Below, piece by piece: positions 12,501 through 23,722 of a stretch of 64,000 bases of DNA. Each line of letters opens with the position of its first letter. Within the stretch, counting starts at the first letter, position 1. The stretch spans positions 50,945,053 through 51,009,052 of the forward strand of contig CM060732.1 of the NCBI GenBank assembly GCA_030704615.1. Direction: 5' to 3'. The DNA is from Takakia lepidozioides. Lineage: Eukaryota > Streptophyta > Takakiopsida > Takakiales > Takakiaceae. The notes under the pieces are model-generated. The model did no database searches, was not told where the DNA came from, and saw only the letters and a program-made list of their open reading frames with translations. A program made the position numbers and the translations under genes.

Positions 12501-13044
12501 TGGGAACACATCTCAGCTTTCAGGAGATTGAAATGCTGGAGGAGGCAGGTTTTTCCCTTGCGAGACAACCCCAACTCCATGCATGTGCTACTACTCCTGC
12601 GTCCTCCCGGGTCCCCCCGGCAAATCCTGACTTGTGGCCAACCAAACGAGATGGAAAGCTCGTTCGGCGTTTCCCTCCAACCGCTGAACACTTTGGCAAA
12701 GTGGAGTCCGCAAGAATGCTCCAAGCTCGTGTCGGAAGCACCACGGAAGTACCCCCAGGATATGGTCGGTATTCACAATCATCACTTCCACATCTGCTGT
12801 TCATGACAGGACCTACGACATCACGGTTTCCAATTTCCCCAATTGCACATGTCCTGATTTTGTGAATATGCTATCAACCAGTTTGGGCAAGAGAGGTAAA
12901 TTCATACCCTGCAAACATTTGTATTTCATATTTTTGAGGAGGATGGTTTGCGATCCCAAACGTGACAACTTCATTCACCAGGCCACTATGAGTTTCAACG
13001 AGGTCGATACTCTTTTTGCAGCGGGACAAACAACACATGGGTAG
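9556..13044 (+). pseudogene. MULE-1 gene A: mudrA-like transposase with SWIM finger, frame-broken
   Basis: DNA transposase of the Mutator superfamily, acting on its own terminal repeats in the nucleus. The start is MASSEAEFFSDD. An acidic region (PIVELSDSSDDDISEIP) precedes a zinc-binding N-terminus with CNGHLRCDNLNCRHFLQSGF, CKFCK and HFGFHNHP, like GCM/FLYWCH-type fingers. The DDE core has the first block near 11008-11140 (TIAVCDMQSEDTESQ), the second Asp in GFMADSAQANFNA (11204) and the C/H motif CLFHWTQSLEKH. An intron at ~11549-11642 leads to CNMSIEEMADMPSCNLAETV. The C-terminal SWIM finger reads NCTCPDF ... FIPCKHLYFIF (12840-12940), with a tail ending QTTHG. Frame breaks relative to the MULE-2 copy lie near 9773, 10300, 10385, 11031 and 12765, mostly single-base. 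The longest intact part is 11618-12865. Confidence 0.8.
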
Positions 13045-13690
13045 CATGAACTATGTAATGTGGTATGTGGATGACCATGATTTGAAATGTGTAATTCACA
13101 TCAATTCGTCGGCTGTGCAATGATATGGCCTCCAACTATACGGAGTGAGGTCTGAGTGACAACTTTTAGGTAGTGCACATTGTCATTGCACCGTTCGAAG
13201 TCTACATGTCTTGCTGTCGCTATGCACTACAATCATCTTTTGAAGATGATCATAACTCTCATTGTTATTTGAGGAGGGAGGAAGTCTTCTCGTGGCAGCC
13301 TTTATGGCGCACACTTTGTGAGGATATTTTGTCGTCTTCGTAATTGTAAAAGTGAAACAAGCATTTGTAATTGCACAATGTTGGATGCTGCAATTGTAGG
13401 CCTCAACGCTCGTCTTGATTCTATTTAGGCAAGATTCCTGCATTAATTCCACGGTAATAGGACCATCCACGGTTATAGGCGGCGCATGTTAATGCTGACG
13501 GGCAGTTGACGGACAGTGTGCCACGTCATCATTTACCGCCACATCAGCATGCTGACATGACGCTCACGCCACGTCAGCGTGTGCAGGCTCAGCCACGTCA
13601 GCTGGCGTGAGCGTACGCTCACGCCACGTCACTCCTGCGTGAGCGTACGCTCGCGCGCTCACGTGCAACGCTCACGCCATTGCGTCGTTG
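13045..13690. other. MULE-1 3' noncoding and subterminal region
   Basis: Contains a near-palindrome around 13234-13250 (ATCATCTTTTGAAGATGATC), possibly near the transcript end. From 13490 there is a dense subterminal zone of CCACGTCA words and a perfect 22-bp palindrome at 13604-13625 (centre GTGAGCGTACGCTCAC). An open frame at 13183-13470 on the minus strand has no protein-like character. Confidence 0.6.
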
Positions 13691-13700
13691 GTTGTGTAGG
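13691..13700. repeat. Target-site duplication of MULE-1 (right)
   Basis: GTTGTGTAGG, the exact partner of 3163-3172. Confidence 0.9.
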
Positions 13701-15371
13701 ACGAGTAAAACACCATGCTAGGTCGAAAAAGAAATCCCTATAGGTGCATGCATTATGAGCTGGCCGGTATACAACCATCTTGGACTCTCCAACCTCCATC
13801 AATCCTATCCAGCTGCTCGATACCCAACCATGTTCGATTCTGCAACACACAGATGTTCACATTTGAATCTAGCAAGGTAAGTAGTATGAAAAAAACAACA
13901 TGAAGTTGAGGCTGAAAACAACAAACAGAAACAAGAAAGAGGCAAACAAGAAAGAAACAAAAGAAGAACAAGAAAAGAAGAGAAGAAGAAAACCCCCTGT
14001 ACGTATGTATGCAAGACGTGAGTCGCAAGAGAATCACAAACGCCGTAGAGCGCACACGATTGAGGCCCTGGCAGGTCATCCCAAGCCCATAGAAGTAGGA
14101 GCACGAACAAGCACGACAGCTGGAAACCCTCGCTCAATCCAGATGGAGAACCCTACCTCCACGACGAAGTGAATAGCACATGCAGGTCCACGTGGTGCGA
14201 TACCCACCGTTGGAAATGGAAGGATTGGGGGATCGGTCGAAGGGGATCAAAGCAGGAGATCGGCGGCAAGACCAGGGAGGGGATGGACGACCGGGGGAGC
14301 GCCACGCAGTGACCATCGTGCAAAACTATCGGACGGCGGGGACGGCCACATCACGTTGAAGAGGGCCAAGGGGGATGAGTCCTGGGGAGTAGGGATCGGG
14401 AACGGATCGACATTGGGGGTGCCGGCACGCGGTCGAGGGGATGGCCGCGCGGCGAGCGAGGGGGGGGGGTGGGGGGTCGACGACGAGGGACCGCGACGTG
14501 GCCCACGTGTGAGGAGGGTCAATCGAGGCGGGGGGAGCGACAACGCGGGATTGCGCCGTCCTTGGTCGAAGGCCCGGGAACCGCGCCTGGGCTCGGGGGA
14601 TCAGGCCTCTAACCGTTGGAGGATTGACGGCGGAGGGATTGCGATGTGGCGGCGTGTCACTATGAACGGCAGTGGTTGTAAGTAAGATTGATGCGTAGGG
14701 GATCAACGGTTCGAGGAGAACCACGTGGCGCACGATTGGGAGTGGGGGATCACTCCCACTGGACGGGGGATCAACCCAGTTGCGGGGATCCCGCCTCCGA
14801 TGGATGAGGGGATCGACGGTGGGGGGAGTGCCACGTGGTGGTGCGCGTGCCATGGGGCCTTCATCGGCCGTTGTCTCCACTGCGCGGGAGGATGCGGGGA
14901 TGAGGGTCGGATGACCCAGAACATCCATTGTTTTGAGGTTGGATGGATGAGCAGGGGATCGACGGTTCGGGGGCCAGCACGTGGCGGCGATTAGGGTGGG
15001 GGATCACTGCCGGTCCGGAGTGGGGATCAAGCCAGGTCGGGGTAGCGGCGACGTGTCGGGGGATCACGCCGTGGATGGGAAGAGGGATCGGCGGCGGGGG
15101 AGCGCCACGTGCCGTCTGATGGTGAGGGGGATCAGCACCGCATTGGACGGGGGATCAACCGAGGGGGGGTGGGGGGGTGGGGGCGACGTGTCGGGGGATG
15201 GGCCGTCGATGGGAAGAGGGGATCGACAGCGGGGGGAGCGGGATTGATTGGGGATGACGGGCGGGATGACACCTAACATCCATTGTTTGTGAGGTCGGAT
15301 GGATGCGCAGGAATCGACGGTCCGGAGCCATACGTGGCGGGTGATAGGGTTGGGGGATCAAGCGCGTGGGG
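13701..15371. repeat. Spacer between the two MULEs: ~470 bp unique, then GC-rich repeat
   Basis: 13701-14170 is unique sequence with an A/G-rich stretch (13900-14000) and no recognised gene. 14170-15371 consists of degenerate GC-rich units with words GGGGATC, GGGGGAGCG and CCACGTGG. Two block pairs are clearly related: 14801-14880 and 26790-26865 share CACGTGGTG ... CATGGGGCCTTCATC. This is the host repeat into which MULE-2 inserted. Confidence 0.6.
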
Positions 15372-16024
15372 GGGAGCGCGACAACGACGCAATGGCGTGA
15401 ACGTTGCACGTGAGCGCGCGAGCGTACGCTCACGCAGGAGTGACGTGGCGTGAGCGTACGCTCACGCCAGCTGACGTGGCGTGGCCTGCACACATGCTGA
15501 CGTGGCGTGAGCGTCATGTCAGCATGCTGATGTGGCGGTAATGATGACGTGGCACTGTCCGTCAACTGCCACGTCAGCATTAACATGCGCCGCCTATAAC
15601 CGTGGATGGTCCTATGACCGTGGAATTAATGCAAAGAATCTTGCCTAAATAGAATCAAGACGAGCGTTGAGGCCTACAATTGCAGCATCCACACATTGTG
15701 CAATTACAAATGTTGTTTTCACTTTTACAATTACGAAGACGACAAAATATCCTCACAAAGTGTGCGCCATAAAGGCTGCCACGAGAAGACTTCCTCCCTC
15801 TCAAATAACAATGAGAGTTATGATCATCTTCAAAAGATGATTGTAGTGCATAGCGACAGCAAGACATGTAGACTTCGAACGGTGCAATGACAAATGTGCA
15901 CTACCTAAAAGTTGTCACTCAGACCTCACTCCGTATAGTTGGAGGCCATATCATTGCACAGCCGACGAATTGATGTGAATTACACATTTCAAATCATGGT
16001 CATCCACATACCACATTACATAGT

Positions 16025-19000
16025 TCATGCTACCCATGTGTTGTATCCCGCTGCAAAAGAGTATCGACCTCGTTGAAACTCATAGTGGCCTGGTGAATGA
16101 AGTTGTCACGTTTGGGATCGCAAACCATCCTCCTCAAATATGAAATACAAATTTGCAGGGTATGAATTTACCTCTCTTGCCCAACTGGTTGATAGCATAT
16201 TCACAAAATCAGGACATGTGCAATTGGGGAAATTGGAAACCGTGATGTCGTAGGTCCTGTCATGAACAGCAGATGTGGAAGTGATGATTGTGAATACCCG
16301 ACCATATCCTGGATCGGGTACTTCCGTGGTGCTTCCGACACGAGCTTGGAGCATTCTTGCGGACTCCACTTTGCCAAAGTGTTCAGCGGTTGGAGGGAAA
16401 CGCCGAACGAGCTTTCCATCTCGTTTGGTTGGCCACAAGTCAGGATTTGCCGGGGGACCCGGGAGGACGCAGGAGTAGTAGCACATGCATGGAGTTGGGG
16501 TTGTCTCGCAAGGGAAAAACTTGCCTCCTCCAGCATTTCAATCTCCTGAAAGCTGAGATGTGTTCCCACCTTCACGGGCCAAACGGTTGGAGAGATGGCT
16601 TCATCACTACGGAAGGACGCACAGTTCCATGCACACATCTGGCACAATCATCTGCGTAGAACCAGAACTTGTGGTTCTTGGCTTCTGGTTGACCGTATGG
16701 ACGCATCAAGCCCGTGAAAGTCGAAGCAGGAGTTCGGGCACCACCTCTGGATATAGATGAAGTGCACTTCTCAAAATTAGTTGCCCTGATCGCTGTACAT
16801 TTCACACGAGACCCGACACTTGTGCGTTCTATGTGCCAAACGTGGTCGGGGCATGCGGACTCAAGCACATCAAGGGGTTGTTTCTCTCCTGCACCATTTC
16901 AGTGGCACGGTTTGATGCTGGCTTGCCGTCGTGTTGGAGGTTCCTCCACAATGGAGGTTCCGGACACGGAGCTGTCATGCAGGGGAACACGAGGCTTCGA
17001 GAAGTTATCACGGTCTGCCCTGTGGAATCTGAATCCGAACCAGGTGGAGTGTTCAATTTCCTCTTACAGGAGCCGAATCTCTCCTCCCCTTCAAGATGTG
17101 GAACTCTAGAAACAAGTGGCGTTCCCTGGGCATACATGCTCACCCGCCCGTGCTATCTTGATTGGATCCCCAGATCTGTTTGCAGCACGCAACATCAACT
17201 CCGATTTGTCCGGACCCTTGCCACCAACCCCACCTCGTAAGAAATCACGGTATCGGGTTTGTTGTTGCAAGGCACGTATCAAATCATCTGTTGTTGCCAC
17301 ATACAAATCCCGACCTCGTTTCCCAGACTGCTGCAACCAGCATTGTGCACAGTTTCTGCCAAATTGCAAGATGGCATGTCTGCCATTTCCTCAATGGACA
17401 TGTTCTGCAAAGAGATAACCACACTTCAGAATAGTGCACAGGAAACAACATAAAGAAAGCAATGAGTCAAAATATGGAAAGCAAATGTAATAAAAATAAG
17501 CATGAATAGAAGCCTCGTACCATTGTCATGGCTGCTCCCCACTGTCTATACCGGAAGTGCCAAAACGCCAGCCAATCTTCCAATGCTCTCAACTCTCAAG
17601 TGATGCAGCTCCAGAAGAGAACCACCAGGCACGAATTGTCTGGAACAAAGTGTCCGCCTCCTTCATTGTTCTAGCATCTTTGTACTCTTTGCACAATTTA
17701 CGGTGCTGAGTCTGCATCTCTGGTTTGATGTCCGACTTGTATGTTTTTTCCAGAGATTGTGTCCAATGGAATAGACATGTACGCTCTCTTTCCGGCATAG
17801 CACTTTTGGTCGCCCGATCCGAAGACCAATACGAATAGCATTGAAATTTGCTTGAGCACTATCCGCCATGAAACCTGCGGAAATTTGGAGATGGCAGCCA
17901 TGGCAAGCCATGACACGTATCAGGGAATTCCACATGAGCTTCTGGGATTCCGTATCCTCGGATTGCATGTCACAAACTGCAATTGTCATAACTCGTTGGT
18001 ACACTGGATCGTAGACATGACAAGCCATTGTCGTCCAATCCTTCACTCGTTTCACATGATCAAACATAAGAAAACAGTTCTGCAAGTCCCCAGTCTTCTG
18101 CATCCGCTTCACGAGGCTAACCCCACTGCCCTCCCCAACAGTCGACATTTTGAAAAGAAAACTTTGATGGCACCTTGACCTGGGAATACATTGTCCTGGA
18201 TGTAATCGTACTTGCTCACTCGTTTCAATTCCAAAATATTGTCTATGTAGCCTCTGATCCCAGAGCCCATTCTCAATGCATTGATCTGATGCCGAATGTT
18301 AGGTGAACTTAAAGTGGAAATGATCCATGACCAGGTCCAATGCTGCACCGTCAAGTTTAGTCCCCACAGAATCTCCTTCACTCAAAATATGGCTTTCCAA
18401 GAAGGACTTGCTTGCGCCAAGAGCAATTGCAGATGTTGTTGCGGATGGGTTTCTCCCGAACTCCTGTTTGATCAACCTCGATACTGTCTCAACACTCTCC
18501 CTGTAATCCCCCTTCGAGACAGGATGGTTATGGAATCCAAAATGCACACAAGCTCTCGTCATTGTATTCAAACGGTGGACAACATAGTACATTCTTGCTC
18601 CGCAGAGCGCCAAGCAGGATGGCACAAGTTTGCAGAATTTGCAGACGAAAGTGTTTGCCGGTGGAGGGGCAGTCCCAGGCTGAAATGGATTCTCCGCCAG
18701 ACCTCCCATTCGCTTTGATTATGAACCCAGACTGAAGAAAGTGTCTGCAATTCAAATTATCACACCTAAGGTGTCCATTGCAAACTGTCCTCCTGAAAAC
18801 AAGCTTGTCATCATTCTGAATATTGGATGTTTTTGTTCTGCACCACGGGTGCCCGTCGTGTTTCTTGTCCATTCCATGCATCATGATTGTTACACCTCCA
18901 ACTCGCGGAGGAGGAGGCAGCTCGAATAGGAATATCGCCATCAAAAGTCTCCGGCAAGAACTTCACAGGCACCTGCTTCAAGATTCCCAATCAATTCCCA

Positions 19001-19533
19001 GCACACTTGCGCAACTCACTTTTGAATCCAGCCATTCCTCCCATCGCCCGCAATTTTGGAATGACACTACAAATCTCTTCTTCATCAGCTTCTGCAACCA
19101 CAGTAGGAAGGACTGGATTTGGAATTTCACTTATGTCATCATCGGAAGAATCCGAAAGCTCAACGATTGGAGTGGAGGAAGTCTGTTCTTTTTTCACACC
19201 ACCTCCCTCTTGTCTTCAACGACCGAAGCAGCAGTCCCGGGCGTCACATATGACCCAAGGGACTTTCGCCGAGGCTCTCCAAGTACTCTGTATCGACCAG
19301 GACGCACTCTCCACTGGCTGATATGAGCCGTCTCATCACGGTTTTGGAAAGAATATTTCACCAACTTCCCTTTCAGATCGTAAACCTCTTTCTCCAAAAA
19401 GATGGAGCCATTCTGCAGCTGAAAACGGGTAGCCAACAATTCCAGAACAATTGCAAATCCATTGTCAAGGACTTCCTGGGAGAACGGCACTGGTTTGTCG
19501 TCTGAGAAGAACTCCGCTTCAGGAGGAAGCCAT
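16025..19533 (-). pseudogene. MULE-2 gene A: mudrA-like transposase, frame-broken
   Basis: Counterpart of the MULE-1 transposase. The ATG at 19533 is followed almost at once by a one-base insertion. Domain order is the same: acidic segment, GCM/FLYWCH-like fingers (KFCK; HFGFHNHP around 18520), DDE core (MSTVGEGSGVSL; CDMQSEDTES; GFMADSAQANFN), intron, then SWIM (NFPNCTCPDF near 16210). Breaks fall mostly at positions different from those in MULE-1. Several segments shifted in MULE-1 read through here: the run from RDETAHISQW to EDKREVV, the zinc-finger entry and the joint KRVKDWTTMACHVYD. The two copies therefore decayed, or were mis-sequenced, independently. The SWIM C-K-H part is disturbed by small changes near 16150. 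Confidence 0.75.
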
Positions 19534-20389
19534 CTTCCTTCCTCGAGTATGTTTGTACCTTGCTATCGCAGATCTAGTGTAAAATCGGTTTACTGCTGTC
19601 TCCAGAACACAGTTGAAGAATGAGCAGAGCATATGGCGGAGGAAGCTCAGATAACGACTGTGCATATTCTGTTATTCATTCCAGATATGCAGCCGTCCAT
19701 TTTAATTACTTTTCTTGTGGGCCCAGTGGTCAGAGAATCCATAGGGGCAGTGTCGGCAACTGTTAAACCGTTAATCAGAACCTCATCAATAAACCCAATA
19801 ACAAAGCCGACTTCCTGGAAGCATGCCACAGGATCCGAGAATGGGATTGCAGATTAAGTAAATGTATCTATATACTACTACCAATGATCATGCGCACCTG
19901 GAAAGTTCCAAATGTGCAACGAATGTGGGGTTTGGATAACAAGGATGACCGTGTATGATATTCCAAAATTTGTCATCAAACTCTCGTTCATTTATATTTA
20001 TTTGTTTAAGACTGCGCATCAATTTCTGGGATTCGCTGTTCTTTTAAAATATTGAACCAGTTATAATTTAGAACACGCCGTTTTGTTTTGGGCGGCACAC
20101 GTCAGACATCCATAACTGAATACGAACAGCTGTACACCAATTGCTGGCATGTGCACTAATAAGGAAACGACTATGTGTAACGGTCACGCGGGAGGGAATC
20201 CGATGCTTCTAGAGACACGCAAGAACACAGGCAATCCCGCAAGAAATCGGGAGTCACTGCGTTTTTCTACTTTTCGCGCTTAGAGGGAGAGTGGTAGTCA
20301 AGCTGGAGAGGGTTCCTTCTAGAATACGAAAGAGAAGAAAGTCTCTTTATTTTACTTCCCTTAGAGAGAGACGCAGAGCAAGAGAGAAA
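19534..20389. promoter_or_regulatory. Shared divergent promoter region of MULE-2
   Basis: Equivalent of 8706-9555, lying between start codons 19533 (minus) and 20390 (plus). No coding sequence is recognised. Confidence 0.5.
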
Positions 20390-20761
20390 ATGACGAGGCG
20401 TCGTTTGTTGGAGAACACAGGGCCAAGGCAGCAGGTGAACGCGGAGACTGATTCACAAGAGCAGACGGAGACTGAGGCAGCGGCTGCGACACAGTCGGCG
20501 ATAAGAGTGCGCCAGCCTGTGGAGGCAGAGATGAATCGCAGGGACACTGAAGAAGGTGGAAGCACGCGGAACGCCGAACCTGAAGAAGGTCAAGAAAACC
20601 CTTGCGCAGACAGAAACTCCAGCAGATGTGAGAGGGAAGAGGAAAAGCTGCAGAAGGGGATCAAATTTCAAAACCTAAGAAGGTGCCAGTAAGTTTTATC
20701 ATATAGTCTGTGTGATTGCCTTTCAAGGAGTCCTTCCTCTTCCATTCTTTAGCAGGAAACT

Positions 20762-21080
20762 AATGAATCGTTAACGCCATCGATTCTGCTATGAGATTTT
20801 TACAATGTGTTTTGAAGAGAGAGTTCTTGCACTTACTATTCTCCCTAAACTACACTGAGGCTCGTTGCCGCAATCAGTTGCAACATATATGTCATTAAAC
20901 ACACACGATCGGCAGGGGTTATCTTTGGTGATTGTCGTTACCGCGTTCGCTATCGCTCTCACTTTGTTTTGAAATACTGCAGTCTCGGCTTGCATGTATG
21001 TGTAGATTGTGCTGGAATTCTTTCACACCATCATGGTGAGTTCCTGATACAGAGTGAGTGTCGTTTACCGCCATTCACTA
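20762..21080. repeat. Intronic palindrome array 2 (MULE-2)
   Basis: Four degenerate members near 20763, 20858, 20931 and 21056, matching 8011-8330 of MULE-1 position for position but with several substitutions. Confidence 0.7.
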
Positions 21081-23002
21081 TTTGCAAATCACTTAGTCAG
21101 AACTGAATGGCATCGTGCAGAAAAAACTGTGAGTGGCGAAGCCAATACAGGATCAGAGGGGAAAAAGGATCTGGAGATGGGGACGAGTCCGCAAAAAAGC
21201 TCAGAGAATACAGATGAAGCGATAGATGAATCCGAAGTGCACTACCTGACAAGGTGAAAGAAAGAACGATGTCATTCCAGAAGTCGTAAACTCTCAGTGA
21301 GGTTATAAGGACCTGCTCGAAATCGGAGGGCGTCTGGAATACCTCTGTGCCGGTAATGATATCAATGCCTGTTGTGCGTCCACCTCTTTCCCATGAAATA
21401 CCAAAATTGCGAGAGTGATTTTGTGCATTGGATATAGACTTGGTGCACAAGTTTTAGTGTCACTGGACGGATATAAATGGGAGGAAAAAGCACATTAGTT
21501 TCTCCAGAGATCCGTGATAACTGGGATGAGTGCTTGTAAAGATGCCAATGAGGAGTTCAAGTTCAAGTGGGCCTCATGATGGGAAAGAACACCCAGCAAT
21601 TTTGCAACCACATGTTCTACGTCGGGGACGGAAACCACCGGTTGCTGCATGGCTGGGATACATTCAGAAGAAACACCATTCGAAAAGACAAAGACACGCA
21701 TGTTGCTGTGGAGGGGCAATGGTGTTTTGGATCCAGGAAACGACATCGCTAGGCTTCTTACGCTATGCACGACGTGAACAAGTAAGTCATCAAGGAGATT
21801 TGATTCCCTCTGTAGTTCTTGTGATCCTCAAAAAACGTGATAGGAATGCAATGTTTACAATTGTTTTTGCAGATCGACAGAGAAATCGAATGTGACACAC
21901 AAGCTTGGTTCAAACACTATTCCGAATTCAGAGGATTTGGTCTGATGAAGGGATGATTTTTCGGACAGCAGTACTACCACCCAATATCCTCAAGAAGTGA
22001 AACAGGAAAGAGCTGCAGGCAATTGGTATCTTTGACACGAGAGGCGTTTCTGGAGTACATGTATGCGTAAGCCCGAGTCTGTAATCTGTTTATTTTCGAA
22101 ATACATGTTAGAGTCCCTTCGGAGTTAATCACTACTTGAATGAATGCAAGCAAGAACTGGCAGAGGCAGCTGAGAAGGGAAATCCGAATATTACCGCACT
22201 AACAGCAGGAGGGCAATAAGGACATCAAAGGTGTGGAACTGCAATAAAGAAGGAGTTTGAGATGCGAAGAACCAAATTGATGTCAGCCTTCGGAAAGCAG
22301 CTGAGAATAGTAGTCCTGGACTTGGTCCTGAAGTTCCTCAGAAGAGCAAACACACTAGACAAGCATGTGCATCCGGAGAGGAGATGCAGCAGGAGAGAGA
22401 AGGAGAAAATTGCACCGGCTGGCCATATCGATGGTCGACCACAAACAACATAAGTGGCTGTGAGCTGGAGATGAGATATGAAACTCAGATTCAAACAGTA
22501 AATGACTTGAATCAGTTCCCAAGAGCACCATACAGCCTGGCACAAAGGTGGAAGGAATCGTCGATGATTTGGTGTTTGATAACTGGCTCAAACAAGGCTA
22601 CATTTTGGAGTCAGGTGTGTATTCGAACATGCTGTTTCTTCTCTTCAAGTATGTGATGTGTTCTTTTTTGCAATTCTGACAAAATATCTATTTGCAGCTC
22701 GAAAAGCGCGCCGTCATTGTGCTGGATCAGACTTTGAAGGACTGAACATTGCGATTGTTTCCTCCCCAAATGTCATTGGAGGCATACATAAGGAAGTGGA
22801 GAGGTCTCACTGGAGATACTGTTTTTTCGCGGAGGGAGTTCTCCAAAGATGGTAACATTTACGGTCCAACGACTTTGACAGTCAGGTTGGAGGAGAGTGG
22901 GCCATGATGCGAGTTGTGTACAGGTGAAATGTCATACTTGAAACTCTACTGTTTTTTGGGGAAAAATGTGTGGCTTCATATGGATTGCATCTTAGATCCA
23001 GA

Positions 23003-23722
23003 TTGAATGTCGTTGACGACATTCACTTCTTTGTCTGAGTCATTCTTAAGCGAGTATATGATTTCACCTGGTTAGGATCTAAGGGTGCAATTATATTGTC
23101 CTGATTAGAAATTGATAATGTCCGAATGGCGTTGACGACATTCACATAGGAGTTGTTGTGTGGTCCTCAAGGTTATTTAAATTTTTGTAATGTCCATAGA
23201 GGTTACAATGAGGGTTGATCACTTCATTTTGCTGAATGTCAATGCAGACATTCAGTTGTTCTGCATTGTTTTTTCCGCTTGCGATGAATATGGAGGCTTG
23301 ATAAGCTCTGTTTAAGAAATCCAAAGTGAATGTCGTTGACGACATTCACAGCTGTGTCTGTATTATTCAAAAGCGACAAATTCAATTTCATGGATTGGGG
23401 AGCTAAGTAATGGGTTTCTTTTTTGTATTTTGTGAATGGCGTTGACGCCATTCACATACAGTGATGTTGTGAGGTCCTCAGTGATAGGTTCGTTATGAAT
23501 GTGCATTGAGTTTTCCTGGATGGTTCCTTACTCAATTTTTTTATTTCCATCCTGTGATTTTGCTTCATTTCAGTAATAATTGGCTTCAATTCTGAATGTC
23601 GTGACGACATTCACTTCTATGTCTGTGTCATTTCTAATCGATTATTGGCATTTACCTGGATTAGGATGTATTTACAGTGTCATGGAATGGAATGTTTCTG
23701 AATGGCGTTGACGACATTCATA
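23003..23722. repeat. Intronic palindrome array 1 (MULE-2)
   Basis: Seven palindromes near 23003, 23123, 23234, 23327, 23432, 23593 and 23700. The core is GAATGTCGTTGACGACATTC or GAATGGCGTTGACGCCATTC, mirroring 5428-6148 of MULE-1. Changes tend to occur inside the arms or the centre while the overall palindrome persists. Confidence 0.85.

Larger units (their letters stand above)
3173..13690 (+). mobile_element. MULE-1: 10.5-kb Mutator-like transposon with accessory methyltransferase gene
   Basis: Bounded by a perfect 10-bp TSD. The ends form an imperfect terminal inverted repeat: CAGGGATGCCTCGGCGTGAG at the left and, on the reverse strand at the right, CAACGACGCAATGGCGTGAG. Both subterminal zones are dense in CCACGTCA and GTGAGCG/CGCTCAC words. 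The element contains a transposase gene (plus, 9556-13044) and a divergent ParB/methyltransferase-like gene (minus, 8705-3959). It is the shorter of two copies in the window: relative to MULE-2 it lacks 782 bp (25197-25978 there) at position ~3962. Both genes carry small frameshifts, so this copy is probably not autonomous. Confidence 0.9.

Noticed and set aside
13183-13470. 95-codon ORF near the MULE-1 end
   Set aside because: The counterpart at 15696-15890 is shorter and frame-disrupted, with no protein signature, and it lies in the 3' noncoding region of gene A.
14247-15586. Several 70-200-codon Pro/Arg-rich ORFs on both strands
   Set aside because: GC-rich repeat DNA gives long overlapping frames with biased composition and no domains.
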